Assembly (NCBI GenBank): GCA_948472945.1
Contig: CAOKVX010000020.1
Span: forward strand, 1-43,854
Length of the DNA: 43,854 bases
Direction of reading: 5' to 3'
Source of the DNA: an uncultured Clostridia bacterium
GTDB lineage: Bacteria > Bacillota > Clostridia > Lachnospirales > Lachnospiraceae
The notes beneath the pieces were generated by a model that made no database searches, had not been told where the DNA came from, and worked only from the letters and a program-made list of their open reading frames with translations. Below, piece by piece: positions 1-8,003 of the stretch (position 1 is its first letter; every line of letters begins with the position of its first letter). A program made the translations under genes and the position numbers.

Positions 1-64
1 GTTGTTTCCTCTTTTGTATCTATAATATAGCATAATCCCCGGATAAATTCAAGAATAAATTCCG

Positions 65-526
65 TTAATGCAAACCGTTAGGAAAGTAATAGACTGCTGC
101 CCTCTGTGGCTCTACAGGCTTGAAATAATCGTCTGGGTTTTCTCCGGCTTCTATTAATTCCTGTCTGCATTGCTCTATACGCTGTAAAAGTTCTTCCCGG
201 CTCTCCCCGGTTATTGCCATCACATCATTTAAAGAGAAATACTCATGTTCATTAAATGCAGATGCAAGGCTCATTCTCAAACCACTGTAGATAGCTTCTA
301 ATGACATCCGTTCCTGTTCTGCATGAAAGCCCTGCTTCTTCTCTGCCATTCTGCTTGTGCCGTCCGCAAGGTCATTACACACAAGCATATAAAGATATTC
401 ATTGACACTTGCCCCTATTTCAGAACATATTTTCTTTATCCTGTCTTTTTCGCCTTTGGGAATAACAAAGTTTATTCTGTCGTAATGCTCTTTGATATGC
501 TGATTTTTATATGATGTTCGTGTCAT
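65..526 (-). CDS. Ribbon-helix-helix-like protein, mobile-element type
   Basis: 153 residues. Roughly residues 15-53 (beginning YDRINFVIPKGEKDRIK and continuing through SEIGASVNEYLYML) look like a ribbon-helix-helix (Arc/MetJ-type) DNA-binding unit: a short basic beta segment, then two helices. Proteins with this N-terminus are common in integrative elements of Clostridia. The C-terminal half (residues 60-150) is helical, acidic and not recognised. The ATG is preceded by GGGGCGAAG as ribosome-binding site. The gene lies downstream of rpsI on the same strand but beyond its terminator, so it should have its own promoter. Three tandem 11-bp repeats about 155 bp upstream are candidate operators. 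DNA binding is inferred from the N-terminal pattern only; the function is otherwise unknown. Confidence 0.6.
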   Translation of the reverse strand: MTRTSYKNQHIKEHYDRINFVIPKGEKDRIKKICSEIGASVNEYLYMLVCNDLADGTSRMAEKKQGFHAEQERMSLEAIYSGLRMSLASAFNEHEYFSLNDVMAITGESREELLQRIEQCRQELIEAGENPDDYFKPVEPQRAAVYYFPNGLH

Positions 527-680
527 AGCTTCGCCCCTTTGCTATCTATGATATTTTTTGAGAACCTGCATGATAAGAAACATATAAACAGAGATTTTAA
601 CTGCAAATTCCCTTGTTTACTGGCTTTTAAGCATTTTAGCAAAGTCTTACGCAAGACACAACACAGAAACTATATATAAA

Positions 681-713
681 TGGTGCTGTACTGGTGTTGT
701 AGTGGTGCTATAT
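681..713. repeat. Three tandem 11-bp repeats upstream of the RHH-like gene
   Basis: Units are TGGTGCTGTAC (681-691), TGGTGTTGTAG (692-702) and TGGTGCTATAT (703-713), in exact 11-bp register. An 11-bp period places each copy on nearly the same DNA face, as in operators of ribbon-helix-helix repressors and in iterons. The array lies in the 299-bp gap between the RHH-like gene and rpsI. Nothing else was recognised in the gap apart from the rpsI terminator. Confidence 0.6.
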
Positions 714-749
714 GGCAAAATTTATGACGTTTTATAAAAATTATTGAAC

Positions 750-799
750 ACTTAGAAAATAAAGAAAACCCCCGAAAATACTGGACTTCCGGGAGTTTT
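750..799 (-). terminator. Rho-independent terminator after rpsI
   Basis: AAAACCCCCG (765-774) pairs with CGGGAGTTTT (790-799), a 10-bp stem with one G-U pair. On the minus strand it is followed by a T-rich tail (750-764). It lies 26 bp past the rpsI stop codon and closes the rplM-rpsI operon. Confidence 0.85.
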
Positions 800-825
800 T
801 AAAGCTTTTTGAAATTGTAGTAAAA

Positions 826-1218
826 TTATCTCTTCGAGAACTGTGGTGCACGTCTTGCCGCTTTCAAGCCGTACTTCTTTCTTTCTTTCATTCTTGGGTC
901 ACGTGTAAGGAATCCGGCTTTCTTAAGTGAAGGACGGTTCTCTGCGTCGGCCTCAATAAGCGCCCTTGAAATACCGTGGCGGATTGCGCCGGCCTGTCCT
1001 GTGAATCCTCCACCTTTAACGGTAGTTATGACATCGTATTTGTCTGTTGCTCCTATAAGCTCAAGCGGCTGACGAACGATAAGCTTCAAAGTCTCAAGAC
1101 CGAAATAATCATCAATATCTCTTTTATTTATAGTAATCTTTCCTGAACCAGGTATAAGATATACTCTTGCAACACTGCTCTTTCTTCTTCCTGTTCCGTA
1201 ATACTTTACTGTAGCCAA
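826..1218 (-). CDS. rpsI: 30S ribosomal protein S9
   Basis: 130 residues, the normal family length. The C-terminus ends [17 protein letters not shown], the S9 tail that reaches the P-site tRNA on the small subunit, and the N-terminal [14 protein letters not shown] is equally typical. It follows rplM with a 26-bp gap, forming the conserved L13-S9 operon. A good Shine-Dalgarno (AAGGAGG) precedes the ATG. A strong terminator follows. Confidence 0.98.
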   Translation of the reverse strand: MATVKYYGTGRRKSSVARVYLIPGSGKITINKRDIDDYFGLETLKLIVRQPLELIGATDKYDVITTVKGGGFTGQAGAIRHGISRALIEADAENRPSLKKAGFLTRDPRMKERKKYGLKAARRAPQFSKR

Positions 1219-1244
1219 TTTAATATCCTCCTTTCAACCTCTCA

Positions 1245-1685
1245 TTAATATTTCTCTGAAATTTCTAAAACTTCCGGTTTCTGAGCCGCATGCGGATGCT
1301 CCGGTGCAGCGTAGATATGAAGCTTAGTAATCATTTCTCTTCCAAGAGGTCCTTTAGGGAGCATTCCCTTGATAGCATGTTTAAGAACATACTCAGGCTT
1401 CTTCTTAAGCATATCTTTCAAAGTAGTCTCTTTCATACCGCCTACATACTCTGAATGGCTGTAATAAATTTTCTGCTCAAGCTTCTTACCTGTAACCTTG
1501 ATTTTATCTGCATTAATAATAATTACATAATCACCTGTATCAATATGTGGTGTGAATATAGGCTTCCTCTTTCCTCTCAATACGCTTGCAACCTCTGCTG
1601 AAAGACGGCCTAATGTATGATCTGTAGCGTCAACTACGTACCATTTTCTCTCAATTGTGGATGGACTAGCCATAAAACTTTTCAT
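1245..1685 (-). CDS. rplM: 50S ribosomal protein L13
   Basis: 146 residues. The start [20 protein letters not shown] is the usual clostridial L13 N-terminus, and GAGGAGG lies 9 nt before the first ATG, so the first rather than the fifth-codon Met was kept. L13 is an early assembly protein of the 50S subunit. The gene is first in the rplM-rpsI operon, with a consensus sigma-A promoter (1795-1823) and a short structured leader. In related genomes truA usually lies directly upstream; here a CAZyme gene and a MITE intervene. Confidence 0.98.
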   Translation of the reverse strand: MKSFMASPSTIERKWYVVDATDHTLGRLSAEVASVLRGKRKPIFTPHIDTGDYVIIINADKIKVTGKKLEQKIYYSHSEYVGGMKETTLKDMLKKKPEYVLKHAIKGMLPKGPLGREMITKLHIYAAPEHPHAAQKPEVLEISEKY

Positions 1686-1788
1686 CCTTTATACCCTCCT
1701 CAAAGTAAAACTGAATCTACACTGTCAAACGTGATATATTACTGAATCTTACCGGGGCTTTGGTCGATTAGCACGTATCACGCCACAT
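1686..1788 (-). ncRNA. Probable L13-type autoregulatory leader
   Basis: The transcript from the 1795-1823 promoter has a leader of about 100 nt before rplM. GTGATA and TATCAC (plus-strand 1731-1736 and 1776-1781) close a stem-loop domain, and a GAGGAGG ribosome-binding site follows. Location, length and a single closing stem match the L13 leader described in low-GC Gram-positives. The match rests on context and this one stem; a covariance-model search was not possible. Confidence 0.5.
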
Positions 1789-1794
1789 TTTGAT

Positions 1795-1823
1795 ATTATA
1801 TAACATGTCGCCACGCGTGTCAA
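1795..1823 (-). promoter_or_regulatory. Sigma-A promoter of rplM-rpsI
   Basis: On the minus strand TTGACA (1818-1823) and TATAAT (1795-1800) are separated by exactly 17 bp (1801-1817). Both hexamers match consensus perfectly, as expected for a ribosomal protein operon. Confidence 0.9.
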
Positions 1824-1879
1824 CAATTAAATTTGTTCTTTTAAATTTTCATCAGTTCCTCTATAAACTGTGCCGGAGC

Positions 1880-2073
1880 TAGCTCAACGGCGCCAATTTT
1901 AACCCGTTTCGAAAACTGCTATTTTGCGCGAAATTTTCGACCAAGGATGGTTAATTTTGGCGAAATACAAGGCTGGAGGATGCAGTCTTGCTGACGCAAG
2001 ACAAGAACGAAAAACACAGTAGTTCGCCAAAATACGCCGTCCTCGGCGGGTTCAAATTGGCGCCGTTGAGCTA
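1880..2073. mobile_element. MITE-like element, complete copy 1 (194 bp)
   Basis: The ends are 27-bp inverted repeats with one mismatch: TAGCTCAACGGCGCCAATTT at 1880 and its complement ending at 2073. The inner arms also pair imperfectly, converging on GTCTTGC-tgac-GCAAGAC in the centre, so the whole element folds into one long hairpin. There is no ORF of note. The ends are TA, and a TA target duplication may be included. A second copy at 31551-31725 is nearly identical except for an internal deletion of about 19 bp. The element lies between the rplM promoter and the 3' end of a secreted glycosidase gene. Confidence 0.8.
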
Positions 2074-2141
2074 AACTTATATTAAAACGCTTCCATAAAA
2101 TATTATTTTAACCTATTGTTATAGTGGGTTATATGTTGCCG

Positions 2142-5100
2142 TTATTTTATTTTCACTGATTTTGCCAGTGAGCCTTTTTTCAAAAACTTTTTATACGCTT
2201 TTATCTTTTTTTTCGGCGCCTTTACTAGTGCTTTTTTCGATATACCTTTAAATGCTCCGGAACCGACAGATTTTAGTTTCTTACTTTTTCTTAAATCTAT
2301 TGTCTTCAGCTTTTTGTCATTTGCAAATACATTTTTCCCGATTTTTGTAAGCGATTCGCCCGTAACGGCCGAAACAAGTTTTTTACAGCCGCTGAACGCG
2401 CCGTCTTCGATTTTTTTAACATATTTTCCAATCTTAACCTTAGTAACCTTTTTGTTGTTTTTGAATGCATTCTTTGCAATGCTTACAACCTTATAAGTAT
2501 AACCGTCTTTGGAAACAGTGTCCGGTATCGTTACGTTTCTTAGCTTTTTGTTTGCGGCAGTCTTATTAACTGTTACGGTTCCTGTTTTCTTATCAGCGTT
2601 GACCGAAACAATCTTATAGGAGTTCTTTTTTGCCGTAAAAGAACTTCCTTTTTCGGGAACCGGGGCAGGAGTAGGAGTTACCGCCGGTTTGTCCTCATTG
2701 TTTTTAGGAGCTTCTTCTATGGCGGTGCCCCCGACAAATACGGGAGTTACAACAAATTTGCTGAAATTCGGCAGTGAATTTACAATTGGTATATTTCCCG
2801 GTTTGTCATAATAAAAGCTGCTGTAGCTTCCGCTTGTCTCTTCTATAGGGTCCGCGTCCCTCCAGTCGGGAAGTCCTGCGGCTTTTGCCTGTCCATCGTC
2901 AAGCCCTTTCATAACCTTCCAGCTGTTATCGTTGAATATTTTAATTTTATTTTTACCCGCCTTCAAATCAATATATACTGTTTTTTCCTTGAATGTATCG
3001 CGGGAAATTGTATTGATGAAGAAGTATCTTTCAGCCTCTCCGTCGTTTACTTTGATATTGGCAAATTTATCAATTATTTTCGTATTGTAGCCATGTGTTC
3101 CAAAAATCTCATCGTTTGAATGGAATAACTGCATGGCATATCTGCCGGCCTCCGGTACGGAAACTTCAAATTCAAGATATTTGTCAACGTCGTTTTCCGC
3201 ATTTTCATCCCCCGAAAGGCTGCGTCCCACAACATAAGAAATCTGTTCGCCGTCAGGGGTAAGTCCGGCATCTGCAATCTTGTCAACCTTGTTTTGGGAT
3301 GCATATGGCTCTGCACCGTTTAACAGTCCTGCGTATACAGTATCCTTATAATCCTCATTCCATCTTACGGACCAAACGTCATATTCTATATCTGTCTGTT
3401 TTGCACCCGCAGGAATCGTATCAACTGCGTCAAATTCCTGAGAATATTTTTTCCCTTCGCCCCACTCTTTTGCGTTCAGGCTGTCAAGCAGTATGTCCAC
3501 CGAAGCGTCGACGTCAATAATATTCACGCCTTTTTGCAGATATATGGCGGCCCCGGTATTCATCCAGGTACCTTTTGTATTGGTAACGCCGATTTCTTTT
3601 TTATTACCGTCAAACACCCTTGCTGCATTACCGATATATATGGATGCTTTTCCTGAAGAATCTGAGCGGTATCTCAAATCAATATTATAAAGCCCGCTCT
3701 TTTCTACGATGACTTCAAACCGGACTCCGCCGCCGTCTTTCACACTTTTTTTGTTAAGCCCGTTTACATAACCGTTTCCTGTATAACCTGCGGCATCATT
3801 TTTAATTTGCACGGGATTCTCTCCCGGATGAAGGGCGTTAAATGCAAAGTCGCCTTCTTCCGCCTCGAATACTTTATCGTACACCGTGGTATCTTTTCCG
3901 TATTCCCCGACAGCCGTAACGTGCAGGGCGTCCTGCATAATATTGCCCTCAGATGTCCGCGAATCTCCCATAATTGTTATGCTGTGCGTTCCTTTTTCCC
4001 AGTCCACATATCGGGTATAGATGGCAGTCCACTCTTTTTCCATTGTGTTTTTAAGTATCATATCAGATTCTTCGCCGTCAATTGTCAGCAGCTGCATACG
4101 GTTTACAGGCTTATGTTTCGTTTCATTTCCCCGGTCCATTCCAACCTGATTTCCGTATATGAATTCAAGCTTATATCTTCCGGCCTGAGGAACTTCCACT
4201 TCATACTCAATACCTCTGTTTTCATTAAAGTTGTTAAGTCCGCTGCCGCCAATTTGATTTTTGTCGTCTGTCGCTTCACTGACACGGGGACCTGACAGAA
4301 AATATTTTGCGCTTGTCACTACCCCAAGTCCTGTTCCGATTCTCTTTGCTTCCTCTGCCTCGTATATTGCGTGAAACGGACCGGTCTTTAGCTTTCCTAT
4401 TTCTTCATTTTCCTGTGCGGGAGTTACGGTCAGCCTGTATCCTGTGGAACGCAGTATATCATTCATCTCAATTATAAGGTCCCCATCAGAGAGTGCAACG
4501 GCGCCTTCGAGTACGGTTTCCGGTTCGCTTGCGCTGTTAAAACCCTTGAAATATGCGGCGTCTATTTTTACGTGAACCTTTTTGGCACCGGCAAACGTAT
4601 CTGTCCGGTCAATATCCTGCATAATAATCTTTGCATCCCCGTCTTCACTGCCAAGGCCAAATAGAGCGGTTGCCTTTCTGGCTTTTTTATCAATTGTTGA
4701 AACTCCGTATAATCCTGAATATTTATCGTCTGTAGTTATCTTTAATCTCTGGCCTTCCATGTCCGCATACCATTTATAAAGCCACCATGCGCTGTTTGCC
4801 TCATTTGCATCGGCCGCAAGGTCGTTCAGGTTATCTGCCTGATGCCAAAACGGCAGGCAGCCGTAAGCCTCTGCGTCCTCGAGACGTCCCATCCAACTTA
4901 CAAGCGCACCCGGAACGCCGCATTCGTCGGATTGCGCAATTTCGTTTATGACAATCGGAGGGGTATCGGCCGGAATTTTATTGACGTTCACATTATTTAC
5001 TTTTCCGTATGGCTCGTCTTCATTCCCCTCGCCTGCGAATATATTCCTGAGATGGGAAAATTCGTCGATATCGTTTTTGTATCTGTTTTCATTTCTTTCA

Positions 5101-5867
5101 AGCTGATGCCATGTGATGACGTCAGGCAGCGCTTCGTTGTCATAGAGATAACTAAGCCATGTATGCCAGCCGTCCCACTGCCACTGCGGCGGGACATGTG
5201 TCCATGAATACTCCGCAGGGTTCATGCCGCCGACCGTTGCCAGCGGGTCGACTTCTTTGATTGCCTTATAGTATGCCTCAAACACCTGTCTGAAATCTTC
5301 GCCCTCAATCTTGCTTCTGTTTGAGTCTCCCTCGTTAATAGGAAGGTAGACAAGCGCCTTGTCAATATTAAGGCCCAGATCGTCAAGTCCTGTTTCGGGA
5401 TTGTGATGGTGTTTTTTCTTCCAGTTATTCTTCCATTCCGTAACATACGGAACAATTACCTCTTTAAACTGTACGACATAGTCCTGATAAAACTGCTTAG
5501 GCCCAAATATAGCATAAAAGTTGCTGTTATACATCTGAACCATCTGACCGCCCGATTCAAGAAATGTTTCCGCTACATCAAGGGCGTCCGCATACGGGTG
5601 TTCTGTGCCAAGCGCCCCCTTTGTGGCAAGCACTTTAGGCTTTAACGGCGTTATCAGGTTCATGGTTGGAACATCTTCACTGCTTATTCCGTAAAGAAAA
5701 CCTGACGCACCGTGCATGATTTCACCCAGTTCGTCCGTCATATCAATATTCATTGTAGGTGCATATGTGTTTTCTGCCGCCGCAGTCTGCGGTCTGCCGC
5801 CGGCCGTCGGCAATGCCACGGCTGCAATTAGCGTATACGCTAAAACTTTCTTTAAAAGCTGGCCCAT
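2142..5867 (-). CDS. Secreted modular glycoside hydrolase (clan GH-A-like, GH39-type) with carbohydrate-binding and BspA-type repeat modules
   Basis: 1241 residues, beginning with a signal peptide (residues 1-31, AAVALPTAGG...TAAAE). The catalytic region (about 40-390) looks like a TIM barrel. LPINEG (Glu179) and PPIVINEI (Glu309) fit the acid/base and nucleophile of retaining clan GH-A enzymes; GH39-like is the best guess and the substrate is not visible. Three jelly-roll, CBM6/35-like segments follow (about 505-665, 680-810, 830-1020; each starts near YEAEEA or FEAEEG or has VPEAGRY). A Pro/Thr linker then leads to a lysine-rich LRR_5/BspA-type repeat domain (about 1090-1241). There is no LPXTG motif. 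AAGGAGG precedes the ATG. The gene interrupts the usual truA-rplM neighbourhood and is flanked by MITE sequence, suggesting insertion. Paired direct repeats upstream may be operators. Confidence 0.8.
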   Translation of the reverse strand: MGQLLKKVLAYTLIAAVALPTAGGRPQTAAAENTYAPTMNIDMTDELGEIMHGASGFLYGISSEDVPTMNLITPLKPKVLATKGALGTEHPYADALDVAETFLESGGQMVQMYNSNFYAIFGPKQFYQDYVVQFKEVIVPYVTEWKNNWKKKHHHNPETGLDDLGLNIDKALVYLPINEGDSNRSKIEGEDFRQVFEAYYKAIKEVDPLATVGGMNPAEYSWTHVPPQWQWDGWHTWLSYLYDNEALPDVITWHQLERNENRYKNDIDEFSHLRNIFAGEGNEDEPYGKVNNVNVNKIPADTPPIVINEIAQSDECGVPGALVSWMGRLEDAEAYGCLPFWHQADNLNDLAADANEANSAWWLYKWYADMEGQRLKITTDDKYSGLYGVSTIDKKARKATALFGLGSEDGDAKIIMQDIDRTDTFAGAKKVHVKIDAAYFKGFNSASEPETVLEGAVALSDGDLIIEMNDILRSTGYRLTVTPAQENEEIGKLKTGPFHAIYEAEEAKRIGTGLGVVTSAKYFLSGPRVSEATDDKNQIGGSGLNNFNENRGIEYEVEVPQAGRYKLEFIYGNQVGMDRGNETKHKPVNRMQLLTIDGEESDMILKNTMEKEWTAIYTRYVDWEKGTHSITIMGDSRTSEGNIMQDALHVTAVGEYGKDTTVYDKVFEAEEGDFAFNALHPGENPVQIKNDAAGYTGNGYVNGLNKKSVKDGGGVRFEVIVEKSGLYNIDLRYRSDSSGKASIYIGNAARVFDGNKKEIGVTNTKGTWMNTGAAIYLQKGVNIIDVDASVDILLDSLNAKEWGEGKKYSQEFDAVDTIPAGAKQTDIEYDVWSVRWNEDYKDTVYAGLLNGAEPYASQNKVDKIADAGLTPDGEQISYVVGRSLSGDENAENDVDKYLEFEVSVPEAGRYAMQLFHSNDEIFGTHGYNTKIIDKFANIKVNDGEAERYFFINTISRDTFKEKTVYIDLKAGKNKIKIFNDNSWKVMKGLDDGQAKAAGLPDWRDADPIEETSGSYSSFYYDKPGNIPIVNSLPNFSKFVVTPVFVGGTAIEEAPKNNEDKPAVTPTPAPVPEKGSSFTAKKNSYKIVSVNADKKTGTVTVNKTAANKKLRNVTIPDTVSKDGYTYKVVSIAKNAFKNNKKVTKVKIGKYVKKIEDGAFSGCKKLVSAVTGESLTKIGKNVFANDKKLKTIDLRKSKKLKSVGSGAFKGISKKALVKAPKKKIKAYKKFLKKGSLAKSVKIK

Positions 5868-5943
5868 ATTATTTCCTCCTTATTCATCAACAATATTATA
5901 AATATATTTTAATCTATTTGCATTTATAAAGCTTATAATATTT

Positions 5944-6016
5944 TGATTAAAACTGGTATGATATTGATGGAAATAAAGTTTGTATCATACTGATTAAAAC
6001 TGATACGATATCAATG
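5944..6016 (-). promoter_or_regulatory. Paired 26-bp direct repeats, candidate operator of the glycosidase gene
   Basis: The segments 5944-5969 and 5991-6016, both beginning TGATTAAAACTG, match at 22 of 26 positions; all four differences are transitions. Their period is 47 bp. They lie 77-149 bp upstream of the ATG. Inside them, GTATGATA and TATCATAC form a further inverted pair. A weak -10 (TATAAT on the minus strand near 5890) lies between them and the gene. Two direct half-sites upstream of a sugar-hydrolase gene would suit an AraC-type or other activator, but the regulator is unknown. Confidence 0.5.
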
Positions 6017-6060
6017 AACAATACAACTGATAATTGTATAAACTTCAGGCCAATTTTCAA

Positions 6061-6166
6061 ACTATCGTTTTATAGTTCCGGCCAATGTCGATATGTCTTG
6101 GTTTTAGTGAACCCGTTTCAAATTGGCGCCGTTGAGCTAGGTAAAATATTAACTTTAAACGATAGT
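6061..6166. repeat. Inverted repeat enclosing a MITE remnant
   Basis: ACTATCGTTTTATAGTT (6061-6077) and AACTTTAAACGATAGT (6151-6166) are near-perfect inverted repeats. Inside lies 6109-6139, which ends AATTGGCGCCGTTGAGCTA, identical to the right terminus of the MITE at 1880-2073. A possible eroded left terminus (GGCCAATTTTCAAAC) lies at about 6049. The stretch occupies the gap between truA and the secreted glycosidase gene. Confidence 0.6.
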
Positions 6167-6175
6167 CCTGTTCCC

Positions 6176-6916
6176 TCACTCCAAATACTCTATCCTGACA
6201 AGCGTCAGCCCCCTGGCCGGCGCTGTATTGGGCGAATGTACTCTCTTTCCGGCGGCCAAAAGCTTTGGAATCTTTTCAGGAGCCATACGCCCCGTCCCGA
6301 CGTCAAGCAGCGTTCCGGTCAGCATCCTGACCATATTGTAGAGAAATCCGTTTCCGCTAACTGTAAGTACAATCTCGTCGCCGTCCTCGTCTATATCAAA
6401 TGAATATATTATCCGCACAGTAGATTTGGCTTGGGTATGGGATGAGCAAAAGTTTCTGAAATCATGCCTGCCGACAAAATACGCCGCTCCCTCCCTCATT
6501 TTGTCTATGTCAAGTTTGCGGTGAAAATGATACGAATTTCTTCCCTTAACCGGCAAATTAAAATTTCGGTTAAGAATCCTGTATTCATATGTCTTGATAC
6601 TGTCGCATTTTCTCGGATGGAAATCCGGTTCCACCTCAAATGATTCCTGTATTACTATGTCGTCTGGAAGCATTCTGTTAACAGCGAAACTTATCTTTTC
6701 CGGAGGAATCTTTGTCCCAGTGTCAAACACAGCTACATTACCCTCTGCATGTACCCCGGCGTCAGTCCGGCTGGCTCCTATAACTTCAATTTCCTCTGAC
6801 AGAAGTTTTGAAAGCGCCCCATTTAATACCTGTTCAACTGTAACCGCATTCGGCTGCATCTGCCAACCGTGATAATTTGTTCCGTCATACGCAACTATAA
6901 GCATAATTCTTTTCAT
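6176..6916 (-). CDS. truA: tRNA pseudouridine(38-40) synthase TruA
   Basis: 246 residues from the chosen ATG. GASRTDAGVHAEGNV holds the catalytic Asp (Asp52), and the N-terminal IVAYDGTNYHGWQ is diagnostic. It isomerises uridines 38-40 in the anticodon arm of tRNAs. The start at 6916 (MKRIMLIVAYDG) is preferred over an ATG four codons upstream because GGTGG lies just before it and family members begin this way. It lies 271 bp after ecfT, consistent with the conserved ecfA1-ecfA2-ecfT-truA order. Confidence 0.96.
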   Translation of the reverse strand: MKRIMLIVAYDGTNYHGWQMQPNAVTVEQVLNGALSKLLSEEIEVIGASRTDAGVHAEGNVAVFDTGTKIPPEKISFAVNRMLPDDIVIQESFEVEPDFHPRKCDSIKTYEYRILNRNFNLPVKGRNSYHFHRKLDIDKMREGAAYFVGRHDFRNFCSSHTQAKSTVRIIYSFDIDEDGDEIVLTVSGNGFLYNMVRMLTGTLLDVGTGRMAPEKIPKLLAAGKRVHSPNTAPARGLTLVRIEYLE

Positions 6917-7067
6917 TTCATCCACCATAATTAATATTTCATCTAAATATTACTGTATTTCTGTAAGTGACAATATCGTTATGTTTCCAAGGTTAGAAAG
7001 TCAAAATGCCGTTCCTGTTTACATAATAAGGAATTTGACCTTCAACGCAGGCACGCTTGCGCTGATT

Positions 7068-7113
7068 GCCGCCCGCTGCGGCGCTAAGCTCGAAAACCCC
7101 CGCTAAGGGCGGC
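7068..7113. repeat. GC-rich hairpin in the ecfT-truA gap
   Basis: GCCGCCC (7068-7074) pairs with GGGCGGC (7107-7113), in a patch clearly richer in G+C than its surroundings (about 7045-7120). The rest of the 271-bp gap shows nothing recognisable. There is no U-tract in either direction, so a terminator is not supported; it could be a small repeat element. Confidence 0.4.
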
Positions 7114-7187
7114 GGCTGCAAAACACCTGCTTATAATATTGTCTTATATTACACAACTAGCGTACTATATTATTATTTTTCTGTTAT

Positions 7188-8003
7188 TCAATATCCTATA
7201 AAATCCACTTGTCCCGAAGCAATTATCAGCGCAAAATAAAATATAACAATAACATATCCCGCAAAATCCCTGAAAGAATACTTAAGCGGCTTCAGCTTCG
7301 TCCTGTTACTTCCGCCGTGATAGCATCTGGCATCCATCGCAAGCGCAAGGTCGCCAGCCCTCTTCGTCGCCGATACAAGCAGCGGCACAATTATTGAAAT
7401 AATATTTTTCGCTTTCTTTACAAACCCCCCCTGCTCAAAATCCGCTCCTCTGGCAGACTGTGCCTTAGTTATTTTTTCTGCCTCCTCCATAAGAATCGGA
7501 ATAAAGCGCATCGACAGCGACATCATAAGGGCAAATTCATGCACCGGTATTTTAATCCTGTTCAGGGGTTTCAAGGCTTTCTCGATACCGTCAGTAAGCT
7601 GATTTGGCGTTGTCGTGTACGTCAGCAGCGAAGAACCCATTATCAGATAAATAAGCCTGAGAACCATAAACACCGCCTTTTTTAATCCACTCCGCGTTAT
7701 ATGCACACTGCCGATTGTGAATACGACGTCAATTCCCGGAGTGAGAAACAAACTAAATACCGCTGTAAAAATAATAAGAATTATTACCGGCCTCAGTCCC
7801 TTTAGCATATATCCGACCGGAATACGCGATATTTTTATCATCAACGCCAGATATAAAGACGCAATCAAATATACCTCAGCCGTGCTGTATGGAAACAGTG
7901 ATATTATAAATAATATAGTTCCGGCCAGCTTAACCCTTGGGTCAAGTTTATGTATGACAGACTGTGCCGGATAATATTTTCCTATTGTCACCTCTTTTAA
8001 CAT
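7188..8003 (-). CDS. ecfT: Energy-coupling factor transporter transmembrane protein EcfT
   Basis: 271 residues with hydrophobic segments near residues 27-60, 68-90, 105-125 and 245-265. The family's coupling motif appears as SARGADF (about 180-190), and SVIHKLDPRVKL at the N-terminus is also typical. EcfT joins the two ATPases to interchangeable S-components that bind vitamins or metals. Its ATG overlaps the ecfA2 stop by one base (TAATG), implying translational coupling. No S-component gene is in the window. Confidence 0.95.
   Translation of the reverse strand: MLKEVTIGKYYPAQSVIHKLDPRVKLAGTILFIISLFPYSTAEVYLIASLYLALMIKISRIPVGYMLKGLRPVIILIIFTAVFSLFLTPGIDVVFTIGSVHITRSGLKKAVFMVLRLIYLIMGSSLLTYTTTPNQLTDGIEKALKPLNRIKIPVHEFALMMSLSMRFIPILMEEAEKITKAQSARGADFEQGGFVKKAKNIISIIVPLLVSATKRAGDLALAMDARCYHGGSNRTKLKPLKYSFRDFAGYVIVIFYFALIIASGQVDFIGY

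Noticed and set aside
2210-2222. GGCGCC word resembling the MITE terminus
   Set aside because: Inside the coding sequence of the glycosidase and without the rest of the terminus; coincidence.
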